Source: a bacterium
GTDB taxonomy: Bacteria > Spirochaetota > Leptospiria > Leptospirales > Leptonemataceae
Direction: 5' to 3'
Assembly: GCA_024742665.1 (NCBI GenBank)
Contig: JANSYA010000015.1
Coordinates: forward strand, 1 to 64,000
Length of the DNA: 64,000 bases
Of this stretch, positions 8,507-16,900 are shown in pieces. The translations under genes and the position numbers were made by a program. The notes under the pieces are model-generated. The model had not been told where the DNA came from, did not search any database, and saw only the letters and a program-made list of their open reading frames with translations. Position 1 is the first letter of the stretch. Each line of letters starts with the position of its first letter.

Positions 8507-11002
8507 TCAGCCGCCGGCGAGCAGGCGCCGGATTTCGCCGGCATTGCCGGCCTTCGGGCGCAGTTTGAGGTACTGCTCCAGATGCTTGCGCGCCTCGGTC
8601 CGATCGCCGCCGGCCTGCCAGAGCAGGAGTCCCAGCTGTTCGTGGGCCCCGGGATGATTCGGCTGGGTCGCCAGCAGCGAACGATAGGTCGCCACCGCCG
8701 CCGGAATCTCGCGGGTATCCCGGTACGACAGGGCCAGGTTCAAATAGGCGTCGGCGCGGCCGGGTTTCAGCTGAATCGCCTGCTGGTAAGCCGTGCGTGC
8801 GAAGGGATGTTCCCCCAGTTTGCGATATAAATTGCCGGCGTTGAACTGGAGCCGGTAATCCCGGGAGTTGCTTTTCGTGGCGCGCTGCATGACGGCGATA
8901 GCGTCGAGCTTGCGGCCCTGTTTTAAGTACAGCGGCACGACTTCGATCGCCGCGTCGGCGTGGCCGGGCTTCAAATTCAGAGCGCGTTCGAGGGCCGCGA
9001 TGGCCGGCGCCGATTCGCCGTTCTGCTTTTGCAGGCGACCGATCGCGTAGTGTAAATCGGGATCCTGGTCGTTGATGTCCCGGGCCGCGGCGTAGGCCTC
9101 GAGGGCCCGGCTGCGATCGCCCTTGCGGCTATAAAGCACGCCGGTGTTGTAGTGGGCCTGGAAGTGCTTCGGATCGATTTGCACGGTGCGTCCGAAGGCC
9201 GCGATGGCCGAATTGATTTCGCCGCGTTTGGTGTGGATCTCGCCTTTCTGATAGTGCAGGGAGGCCTGCTTCGGATGCGTGCGGGTGTACTGATCCAGCA
9301 GTTGCAGCGCGCTTTTGGTTTCGTTTTTTTGTTTGAGTAAGATGACCAGATTCAAAGCGGCCTGCCAGCGATTCGGTTCGCGACGCAGGAGTTCGCGATA
9401 GGTCCCGATCGCCGCGGTGGTCTGCTTGTTTTTGGTCTGGCTCAAAGCCAGGTTGTAGCGTGCCGTGTGCAGATCGGGCTTCGCTTTCAGAGCGTTCGTA
9501 AAGGCCCGGGCGGCGTCGCCGTAGTTGCGGTACTGGTATTGCAATTCGCCCAGATGATAGTGCGCGCGATAGTCGGAGGGCGCCAGGCGGATCGCCTCTT
9601 CATAGGCTTCGCTCGCGGCGTCCCGGCGTCTGAGCTGCGCGTACGTGCGTCCGCTCAAATAGCGCGCTTCCGCGTCTTCGGGGTCGACGTCCGCTGCGCG
9701 ATTGAATTCGGTCAACGCCAGGGCGTACTTCTTTTTTAAGTACAGGTCGCGCCCTTTTTGTTTGAGAGCGGCGGCGTCGGGCTTCTTCTGGTCGGCCGAT
9801 CCGTACAGATTCGAGAGCGCCGCCGTGACCGGCCGTCCACTGGCGTCAGTGGTCTGAACCAGCACGGATTCGTCGGCTTCGCCGTTGCCCGCCGATCCGC
9901 CGACGCCAGTTACATCACCGGCACCGGCTTGCCCGGATTCCCCTTCGCCGCCGGCGACAACGATCGCGCCGTCTTCGCCGACCGCCATCTGCAAATCCTT
10001 CGCAGCCTCCGGCGGGCGGGTCGCCAGGTATTTTTTGCGCAGTCCCGCGTTGCCTGAATCGTAGCCCAGGGCTTCGCGATAGCTTTTATGCGCGAGCTCA
10101 CGCTGTCCGCTCCGGGCGTACAGATCGCCGAGTCGTTCGCGGGCGGCCGCGTCGCGGGGATCAAGGGTGGCGGCTTTTTCATAGGCCGCAATCGCCAGCT
10201 CCCGGGAACGATTGGCGCGACCGTTCTGACCCCGGCGGGCCCGCTCGGCTGCCTGCTGTTCGTAGGCCGCTCCCAGGGCCGCCCAGACTTCGGGATCCCG
10301 GGGATCGGCCAGAGCGGCCGCTTTCAGAGCCGCGATCGCGCGCGAGGTTTCGCCGCGTTGGAGTAAATGGCGTCCGAGATTCAGTCCGGCCCGCGCCTGG
10401 TTGGATTCGTCGGATTGCGCAAGACCCGCCTCAAGCATTTTCGCCGCGCCGGCCTCATCGCCGCGCTCTTCTAAAATGCCCGCGCGTAGAGCGTAGGATT
10501 CGGCGTGACCGGGTTCGACCCGGCTGGCGGTTTCGTATTCATTCAGCGCCGCGATCGGGCGGCCTTCGGTGTAGCGCACGTCGCCGCGGCGGTTAAAGGC
10601 CGGCGCCCGGTCCGGCTTGATCGCGCTGGCGGCGCTGGCCATTTCCCAGGCTTCGCCCAGACGACCCGCGTCGAGCATGAGCTCCGACAGACGCACCATC
10701 ACGGCGTAGCGCTGTTCGGGAATCAGGTCAAGGGCCAGGGCCGATTCGAGCGCGGCAATCGCGGCGGCTGTATCGCCGCGCAGTTTGTACAGATTGGCCA
10801 GGTCCAGCCAGTCGTACAGGTCATCGCCGTTATTGGCAAGCCTGGCCTGGAGCGCTTCAATTTCCAGGGACAGAGCGTCTTCGGGAAAGTCGAGGCCGGA
10901 CTGGCCGTCGCGCTGGATCAGGTTGTACGAAACCAGCGCGATGAGAAGTACGAGCACGCCGATAGAGGCGTCTAAGATCAGATTTTTACGTTTGAGATTC
11001 AT
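8507..11002 (-). CDS. membrane-anchored TPR protein with two repeat blocks
   Basis: The 831-residue product has one N-terminal membrane segment (residues 10-29, LILDASIGVLVLLIALVSYN) and an otherwise exported or cytoplasmic solenoid. A first TPR block spans about 55-330, a flexible Gly/Ala-rich linker about 345-400, and a second block of about ten to twelve repeats about 415-830. The repeats carry the usual A/L/Y/P spacing ending in P-rich turns (for example ALDLIPEQRYA, LNLKPGHADA). No enzyme domain is visible. It is 16 bases downstream of another TPR gene on the same strand, so the two probably form one transcript and complex; likely a scaffold for envelope assembly. Confidence 0.85.
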   Translation of the reverse strand: MNLKRKNLILDASIGVLVLLIALVSYNLIQRDGQSGLDFPEDALSLEIEALQARLANNGDDLYDWLDLANLYKLRGDTAAAIAALESALALDLIPEQRYAVMVRLSELMLDAGRLGEAWEMASAASAIKPDRAPAFNRRGDVRYTEGRPIAALNEYETASRVEPGHAESYALRAGILEERGDEAGAAKMLEAGLAQSDESNQARAGLNLGRHLLQRGETSRAIAALKAAALADPRDPEVWAALGAAYEQQAAERARRGQNGRANRSRELAIAAYEKAATLDPRDAAARERLGDLYARSGQRELAHKSYREALGYDSGNAGLRKKYLATRPPEAAKDLQMAVGEDGAIVVAGGEGESGQAGAGDVTGVGGSAGNGEADESVLVQTTDASGRPVTAALSNLYGSADQKKPDAAALKQKGRDLYLKKKYALALTEFNRAADVDPEDAEARYLSGRTYAQLRRRDAASEAYEEAIRLAPSDYRAHYHLGELQYQYRNYGDAARAFTNALKAKPDLHTARYNLALSQTKNKQTTAAIGTYRELLRREPNRWQAALNLVILLKQKNETKSALQLLDQYTRTHPKQASLHYQKGEIHTKRGEINSAIAAFGRTVQIDPKHFQAHYNTGVLYSRKGDRSRALEAYAAARDINDQDPDLHYAIGRLQKQNGESAPAIAALERALNLKPGHADAAIEVVPLYLKQGRKLDAIAVMQRATKSNSRDYRLQFNAGNLYRKLGEHPFARTAYQQAIQLKPGRADAYLNLALSYRDTREIPAAVATYRSLLATQPNHPGAHEQLGLLLWQAGGDRTEARKHLEQYLKLRPKAGNAGEIRRLLAGG

Positions 11003-11018
11003 GACAGGTTATGGCGGC

Positions 11019-11972
11019 TCAGAGGTCGTCGATATTGATCAGCTCTTCGCCAGTGTTTTTAGATTTTTCGCTTTCATCCCGGCCGGGCTGGTAGGGCACG
11101 CGGGTGTCGGCGCCGTCCGCCGATTCGGGCAGGGTCGGCTTTTCGCCTTCGTCGAAGTTCGGAATTTCGTAGTCGGGGTTGCGCAGGATTTCAATCGCGC
11201 GATCGATCTCCGGTCCCTGGGGATCGTCCGGCGCCAGTCGGCGATAGCTTTCCCAGTGTTCGATCGTGCGCTCTTTGTCTCGCTGGAGGCGATAGCTGAC
11301 GAAGCCCAGGTAGAAGCGACAGATCACGAAGTCCGGTTTGATTTCTAAGGCGCGTTCGAAGGCCTTGCGGGCGGCGGCGGCGTCCGCGCGTAAATAGGCG
11401 ACCTGGCCCAGGCGAAACCATTCCTGCTCCGGGTGCGCGGACAGCTCCCGCGCGATGTGCAGATGTTCTTCGGCGAGATCCAGTTCGCTGCGCTTTAGAT
11501 AGATATCGCCAGCATAGCGATAGGCCAGGGCGTGTTCGGGTTCGCGTTCAATCACCAACTGGAATAATTTCAGGGCGATGTGGTGCCGCTTGCGATAGTA
11601 GTGCTCTTCGGCTCGAACGAGCAGCGCCCGGGTCTCCGGATCTTCGATTGGGCGTTCGAGGTTTTCGCGTTCGGCCTGCTCGTCCGCCTGCTCGGCGGCG
11701 GACTTTTTTTCCGGATCGCCCGTGGCCGTCGCATCGGCCGCGGCGGCGGAATCTGCGCCTTCGTCGGTTTTTTTGCGAGACGCGTCGGCCGCGGAAGCGC
11801 CCGAATTATCTCCGGCGGCGGGTTTCGCGGTCTGCGTGGTGCTGGAGGCTTGCTCCGGCTCCGCCGCGTCGGCCCGGGCGAACTGCGGCCCGGCCCAGAA
11901 CAGGCACAAAAGCAGGGTCAGGGCGTGGGTCGCCCGTGATGCCGTTGCGAAGCTTTTGGAAGCGCGCGCCAT
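11019..11972 (-). CDS. exported TPR protein
   Basis: The chosen start at 11972 (MARASKSF) gives a clear signal peptide (ALTLLLCLFWAGPQFARA) followed by an acidic, Ala-rich region (about residues 35-110) and four to five TPR units (about 115-260). The C-terminal tail is acidic and ends EELINIDDL. An upstream in-frame extension would bury the signal peptide and is unlikely. A TATAGT hexamer lies only a few bases before the ATG, so the transcript may have a very short leader. It is the first gene of a two-gene unit with the larger TPR protein. Confidence 0.8.
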   Translation of the reverse strand: MARASKSFATASRATHALTLLLCLFWAGPQFARADAAEPEQASSTTQTAKPAAGDNSGASAADASRKKTDEGADSAAAADATATGDPEKKSAAEQADEQAERENLERPIEDPETRALLVRAEEHYYRKRHHIALKLFQLVIEREPEHALAYRYAGDIYLKRSELDLAEEHLHIARELSAHPEQEWFRLGQVAYLRADAAAARKAFERALEIKPDFVICRFYLGFVSYRLQRDKERTIEHWESYRRLAPDDPQGPEIDRAIEILRNPDYEIPNFDEGEKPTLPESADGADTRVPYQPGRDESEKSKNTGEELINIDDL

Positions 11973-12160
11973 AGATACTATATCGGACGGTCGGGGGCCG
12001 CTATTAATATGAAGAAAACCGTGGATCGCGCCAGGCGTCGAGGCCGGATCGCGGCGATTTTGCCCGTCGTTTGTTTGGGTCCGCTGCCGCGGGGATTTCA
12101 TCGTCTGACAGAAACTATTTGACTGAAATAGAAAGCGAATTCAGAACTGGATTCCACCGG

Positions 12161-13360
12161 ATGAGCGCGACTAAAACGGCACCCCAAACCGAACGCAAAG
12201 ATAAGTTCGTCGAATTGCCCACCCGGATGATATTGACCGGCGCGGGCCTGAGCTTGTTCCAAAAAGCGGGCACGCCGATCAAGCGAGTGCTCAATCGCGA
12301 CGGCATCCAGCGCGAAGGCCTGGAATCGGCGAAGTTTAACGCAGGCACCATTCAGAAAATGGTGATGAACTCCTACATCGAGGAGATCTTCGCGCCGGTT
12401 CCGGATCTGCTGAGCCGCCGCTATCACGTGATCAGCACGAACAACCTGATCGTCTACGCGATCCTGTACAAAAAGCTGAGTCCGTCGCTCGCGAAGACGA
12501 TGTTCGAAACGAACGTCGTGCGTGAATTCAATCGCAAGAATCCCAAAAACTCGATCGTCGATCTAAAACAGATTCCGACGCAAACGGCGGAAGCCCTGGT
12601 GAAGGCGAAGGCCGATCATTTCAAGAAGCTCGAAGCCGAACTGCAAAAGGGCGTTTCTGAATTGATTATGAGCAATCCGGCTCTAACTGACGAAGACCGC
12701 CAGAGCATGGTCCTGAGCCTGCCGAAATTTCTGGCCTGGATCGATACGCGCATCTGGTATCTGTATTATGTGATCTATATGGCGGGCTATCGCGAGCAGA
12801 TGTTTCGCGTTTTTACGAAGATGCTCGCCCAGTATCTGGATCACACGCGCATCGCGACGCATCTCAGCAATCTGCTGATGGAGTTCGTGCAAAACGCGGA
12901 GAAGGCTCACTTCGAACGGATCATCGTCAAGAACGGTTTCGCGCCGCGGGACCAGGTCGATAAGTTTCTGCGCGATCGCAACAACCGGAATCTTGTAATC
13001 ACTACCGCGGCGAAAAGTCGCACCATGCTGGATCTGTCCTGGAATATGAACCCGGAGCGCATGTCGGTCGGCCAGCAGTACCGCATTCAAATCAGCATTT
13101 CCAACTTCGGAATCATCGACGACCGGGTGCGCGACGGCCTTGCCAAAAAGATGAAAACGAACGTCGACGGGATTAAGATCTCCGACTTCTATGACGGTGG
13201 CGGCGGCGACGATACCGACAAACTGGGCGCCGGCCTGGGTCTGCTTTATAACTCGTACTTAGAAGATATTTGCAAGAACGAAGGCATCCAGTATCGCTGC
13301 AATATCTACCCCGAACCCGCGAAAGAGAAGACCACTGTGCGCATCGAAATTTCACTCTGA
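12161..13360 (+). CDS. GHKL-ATPase-like conserved protein
   Basis: The start at 12161 (MSATKTAPQTERK) is preferred to an open upstream extension. The 399-residue soluble product has a helical N-terminal part and a C-terminal region with an N-box-like motif (LLMEFVQNAEKAHF, about residue 240-253), a possible G1 region (ISNFGIIDDRVRDGL) and a G2-like glycine loop (DKLGAGLGLLYN, near 350-361). That order matches GHKL ATPases such as histidine kinases, but no phosphoacceptor HisKA helix is seen and the canonical DxGxG is not intact. It is probably a signalling or regulatory protein of unknown partner. It is divergent from the TPR pair. Confidence 0.6.
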   Translation: MSATKTAPQTERKDKFVELPTRMILTGAGLSLFQKAGTPIKRVLNRDGIQREGLESAKFNAGTIQKMVMNSYIEEIFAPVPDLLSRRYHVISTNNLIVYAILYKKLSPSLAKTMFETNVVREFNRKNPKNSIVDLKQIPTQTAEALVKAKADHFKKLEAELQKGVSELIMSNPALTDEDRQSMVLSLPKFLAWIDTRIWYLYYVIYMAGYREQMFRVFTKMLAQYLDHTRIATHLSNLLMEFVQNAEKAHFERIIVKNGFAPRDQVDKFLRDRNNRNLVITTAAKSRTMLDLSWNMNPERMSVGQQYRIQISISNFGIIDDRVRDGLAKKMKTNVDGIKISDFYDGGGGDDTDKLGAGLGLLYNSYLEDICKNEGIQYRCNIYPEPAKEKTTVRIEISL

Positions 13361-13409
13361 AATTTCGTACTCAGGGATTTCGTTATGAGATTTCGCGGCG
13401 TAGCACTGC

Positions 13410-13436
13410 GCTCTGAAGTTTTAGAGCCAGGTTTTT
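13410..13436 (+). terminator. weak hairpin with T-run between converging genes
   Basis: GCTCT (13410-13414) and AGAGC (13423-13427) form a short stem around an 8-base loop, followed by five T at 13432-13436. It lies between the ends of the GHKL-like gene and the membrane protein gene. The stem is short, so termination is only suggested. Confidence 0.35.
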
Positions 13437-13440
13437 CTGA

Positions 13441-14658
13441 TTAAAGCGAATCGGCGATCGGCAACAGTTCGAAGCCCTGCAAGAAGACGATATTATAAGC
13501 GGTCAGCACGATCGCCAGGCCGAAGATCACGCAGACCAGGCTGACCACCGCGATAATATAGAAGGTGTTGCTCAGCATGCGAAAGCCCAGAAACGCAATC
13601 GCCGAAAAGCGCGACACCGCTCCGGTATCGCCAGGGCTCTGCTGTGAGCGTGCGACTTTCGAATAGGCCTGCACGTAAAAATAAGCGAGTACCAGCATGC
13701 CAACGCTCAGGAGCCCGGCGAAGAATCCGGGAAAGCTCAGCTGCAGCTTATAGATCGGAAAGAGCAGCAGGTTCGCGACGATCAGACCGACCAGCATAAT
13801 CGCGCCGATCTCAAAAGTCGGCTTCAAAAAGCGCGCGCGACGCGGTGCGCCGGCCGGGAGCGGCAGCCGGCGCATGTGGCCCATAAAATTCGTTTCGGTT
13901 AAGAACAGCCGGCCGTGGGGCGGCAAAATCTTCTGCAGCAAAAATCCGGAGCCGAGCACGATCAACAGGGCGCCTACGGCCGCTTCGAGCAACTGACCGG
14001 TCTGGTTTTCATACAGGGCCATCGCGCTGCGCTGCGCCGTGATCAAATCGAAGCTCAGCATCAGCACCGAAATCAACATGACGATCGTGGACATCGGGCC
14101 GTAGAACCAGTGGCGCTTCCAGAAGGCGACCAGGCACAACAAAATCTGAGCGCACCAGAAGGCGTTTACGCCCGTCTGCACGGCTTCAGTCGTAAAGGAA
14201 CGGGCGATCTGCCGCAGCAGGTCTTCGGGGCGCGAGTCGCTTTCGAGCAAAGGATCATCGAAGACCGCCAGCATGCGGCGTTCCACCAGCACGCGCTCGA
14301 CCAGTCCGGGCTTGCGCTTGAATACCACCCGGGATTTCGCAGCTTCGAGCTCTGCGCGACGCAGGGCCATGGGATCGTCGGGATTTTCTTCGGGCAGCAG
14401 AGTCGTCGCGTCGCCTTCCGCGATCTGCACGGGACTCTGTTCCCGCAGGCCCTCTTCGAAGGCCTGACGGGCCGCTTCCCGGGCTTCGGCTGTGCCTTCG
14501 CCGCCGCCTTCAAGCAGCAGCATATTGGTGTCGTCCAACTGCCGCAGCTCTTCGGCCTCGTCGGGCGTCAGGCCGATGTGCACCGACGGCACGCCCGTTA
14601 GAAACGACATGAAATAAACGAAAAAGAGCAGAATGACGACGACGTTCAGGCGATCCAT
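13441..14658 (-). CDS. hypothetical polytopic membrane protein
   Basis: No family was recognised. Starting at 14658 (MDRLNVVVILLFF) the 405-residue product has an N-terminal membrane segment, a large acidic, probably extracytoplasmic region (about residues 25-165) and about seven further hydrophobic segments to the C-terminus. A proline/basic loop (PLPAGAPRRARF) separates two membrane groups. It is divergent from lolC across 101 bases, where both promoters must lie. The N-terminal extension upstream of 14658 has poor coding character. Confidence 0.75.
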   Translation of the reverse strand: MDRLNVVVILLFFVYFMSFLTGVPSVHIGLTPDEAEELRQLDDTNMLLLEGGGEGTAEAREAARQAFEEGLREQSPVQIAEGDATTLLPEENPDDPMALRRAELEAAKSRVVFKRKPGLVERVLVERRMLAVFDDPLLESDSRPEDLLRQIARSFTTEAVQTGVNAFWCAQILLCLVAFWKRHWFYGPMSTIVMLISVLMLSFDLITAQRSAMALYENQTGQLLEAAVGALLIVLGSGFLLQKILPPHGRLFLTETNFMGHMRRLPLPAGAPRRARFLKPTFEIGAIMLVGLIVANLLLFPIYKLQLSFPGFFAGLLSVGMLVLAYFYVQAYSKVARSQQSPGDTGAVSRFSAIAFLGFRMLSNTFYIIAVVSLVCVIFGLAIVLTAYNIVFLQGFELLPIADSL

Positions 14659-14759
14659 AATAGGCAGCCTTACCGATTGCCTTTCAGGGGGCAGGCTGTC
14701 CAGCCAAAAGCATATTGACCGCCAGGCGGGCCGGCCTCCCTGTGGCTGCAAACAAGCGC

Positions 14760-16094
14760 ATGTTTTTTCGCCACTTCTTTCTCGAATTGTTCATCGCCCT
14801 CCGGTATCTCCGGGGTCAGGGCCGCACCGTCATCTTTAACCTGGGGACGCGGCTCTCGTTCTTCTTTATGGCCCTGATGGTCTACATCATGGTGCTGGTC
14901 CTGTGCGTTTTCACCGGTTTCCAGAAAGAAGTTCACAACAGCCTCTGGAATTCGGGCTATCATGTCGTGGTCAGCCGGCAGCCGGCCGGGTTGCCCATGC
15001 GCAACTATAAAGAGATCGTGGGAGGCGTAGAGCAGGACGAGGAACTCAAGGGCCTGACGCGTTCGGTCTTTCCAAGCGTGCAGTTAAATGCGCTGCTGGA
15101 AATCGACAATCGTTTCGAAGGCAAGGGCGTGCGCGCGATTCCCGCCACGACCGAAGAGTTGCGCACTGGCAAACTCAAAGACTATCCCAGGCTGGTGCAC
15201 TATAACCGGGACTATTTACGCAATTTTAACGACGGCAACTACGTTCTGGTCGGCCGCGAACTCGCCCGCTATTTCGGCTGGCGGGTCGGCCATCGCATTC
15301 GTTTGTTCGTGCCCCGCGGCGGCGTATTAACGCGCGGCATTCAGGTGCGCGAAGCGGAGTTCACGATCGCCGGATTTTTTCGCACGGGTTTTTACGAATT
15401 CGATATGAACCTGCTGTTCATTTCGCTGCCGAGCGCCCAGCGGGTGCTGCAATTCGGCGACCAGGCGAGCGAAGTCATAATTCAGCTCAACGATCTTTCG
15501 CAGCTCGAGCGCGTCGAACGCCTGGTACGCGATGGTTTACCAAAACCGCGCTTCGATTATTCGATTCGCACCATCAAACAAGAGAAAGGCAATTTTATAG
15601 CCGCCCTGGAACTCGAAAAGACGCTGATGATGATCATTTTGAGTCTCTTGATTCTCGCGGGGGTGGCGGGCATCTGGGTCACGGTCCACCTGCTCGTGAA
15701 ATCGAAGACGCGCAGCATCGGTATGCTCCGGGCGATGGGTTTGCCCAACGGTTCGATTACGATTATTTTTACGGCCCACTCGATGCTGATCGGCTTTCTC
15801 GCCACGGCGGTCGGCGGATCGATCGGCATCTTCGTCGCCAATCGTTTAGAAGCGATTCTTGAATTAATTGAAGACTTTCGCGATGCAATGTGCGAATGGG
15901 TCTTCGGCGCGTGCAATCTACGACCCCTGATTCCCAGTAATATCTACTATTTCGATCATCTACCGGTGGAAGCCGATCCGAATGTGATCTTCGGCGTCGC
16001 GGTCGTGACTTTGATTCTTTCCGGGCTGGCGGGCTATTTTCCGTCGCGCCGGGCGGCGGAAGTGGATCCGGTGCAGGTGATTCGCAATGAGTGA
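14760..16094 (+). CDS. lolC: ABC transporter permease, LolC/LolE family
   Basis: This permease would extract lipoproteins from the inner membrane together with LolD. The 444-residue product shows the MacB/FtsX-type layout: one N-terminal membrane helix (about 28-52, MALMVYIMVLVLCVFTGF), a long periplasmic domain (about 55-280), and three C-terminal helices (about 285-315, 335-365 and 400-430), ending ADPVQVIRNE-like (EVDPVQVIRNE), a typical family ending. The ATG at 14760 matches the family N-terminus (ELFIALRYLRG). It overlaps lolD by 8 bases. Only one permease gene is present, so it may form a homodimer as in LolF-type systems. Confidence 0.88.
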   Translation: MFFRHFFLELFIALRYLRGQGRTVIFNLGTRLSFFFMALMVYIMVLVLCVFTGFQKEVHNSLWNSGYHVVVSRQPAGLPMRNYKEIVGGVEQDEELKGLTRSVFPSVQLNALLEIDNRFEGKGVRAIPATTEELRTGKLKDYPRLVHYNRDYLRNFNDGNYVLVGRELARYFGWRVGHRIRLFVPRGGVLTRGIQVREAEFTIAGFFRTGFYEFDMNLLFISLPSAQRVLQFGDQASEVIIQLNDLSQLERVERLVRDGLPKPRFDYSIRTIKQEKGNFIAALELEKTLMMIILSLLILAGVAGIWVTVHLLVKSKTRSIGMLRAMGLPNGSITIIFTAHSMLIGFLATAVGGSIGIFVANRLEAILELIEDFRDAMCEWVFGACNLRPLIPSNIYYFDHLPVEADPNVIFGVAVVTLILSGLAGYFPSRRAAEVDPVQVIRNE

Positions 16095-16818
16095 CGCCAT
16101 GACAGAGAAAGCCCCCGACAAAAAAGACATTACGATCCCCGGCGACGGCGGCATCGAAATTCGCGGGCTGGTCAAAGAGTTTCGCGGCGAACGCGAAACC
16201 ATCCAGGTTCTGAAAGACCTGGATTTAATTGTGCCTCCGGGCAGCATCGCCTCGGTCGAGGGCGCCAGCGGCGCCGGCAAAAGCACGCTCTTAAATATCA
16301 TCGGGACGATCGATCATCCGTCCCGGGGAATGGTTCGCCTGGATTCCCAGGACGTGACCGGCATGACCGAACGCGAAAAAGAAGCCTTTCGCGCCCACCG
16401 CCTGGGTTTTATCTTTCAGCATCACTATCTACTGCCCGACTTCACCGTGCTCGAAAACGCGATGATGCCGCTCCTGATCCAGCGCAAGCCGACCGGTCCC
16501 GGTCGGGCTGACGCGATCAAACATCTGGAGATGGTCGGCCTGGGCGAACGCCTGCACCACTATCCGACTCAGATTTCCGGCGGCGAAATGGCCCGGGCGG
16601 GAGTCGCGCGAGCTCTGGTGGGCGGCAAACGCCTGATTCTCGCCGACGAACCGAGCGGCAATCTCGACAAGCAGAACTCGGACCGTCTGGCGGATCTGCT
16701 CTGGCGCCTGCAGGACGAACTGAAGTTCACGCTCTTAATCGTAACCCACGATATGGAGCTCGCCTCCCGGGTTCCCGTACGCTATCGTTTGATTGACGGC
16801 GCGCTGCGTTCGATTTGA
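16087..16818 (+). CDS. lolD: ABC transporter ATP-binding protein, LolD family
   Basis: The 243-residue ATPase has Walker A GASGAGKST, the Q-loop segment FIFQHHYLLPDFT, Walker B LILADEPSGNLD and the H-loop IVTHD. The signature motif reads SGGEMARAGVARAL, where the common form is SGGEQQRVAIARAL. The LPDFTVLENAMMPLLI segment is typical of the LolD/MacB group. It is coupled to lolC by an 8-base overlap and is followed by the mcsA-mcsB fusion after about 80 bases. Confidence 0.92.
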   Translation: MSDAMTEKAPDKKDITIPGDGGIEIRGLVKEFRGERETIQVLKDLDLIVPPGSIASVEGASGAGKSTLLNIIGTIDHPSRGMVRLDSQDVTGMTEREKEAFRAHRLGFIFQHHYLLPDFTVLENAMMPLLIQRKPTGPGRADAIKHLEMVGLGERLHHYPTQISGGEMARAGVARALVGGKRLILADEPSGNLDKQNSDRLADLLWRLQDELKFTLLIVTHDMELASRVPVRYRLIDGALRSI

Positions 16819-16900
16819 ACGCAACGAATCAGGCAAATCGATTCAGGCGAAACGCGCGCCGCGCACGGTGCACCGGGTTTCGCTGTGCCTGCGCGGATTT

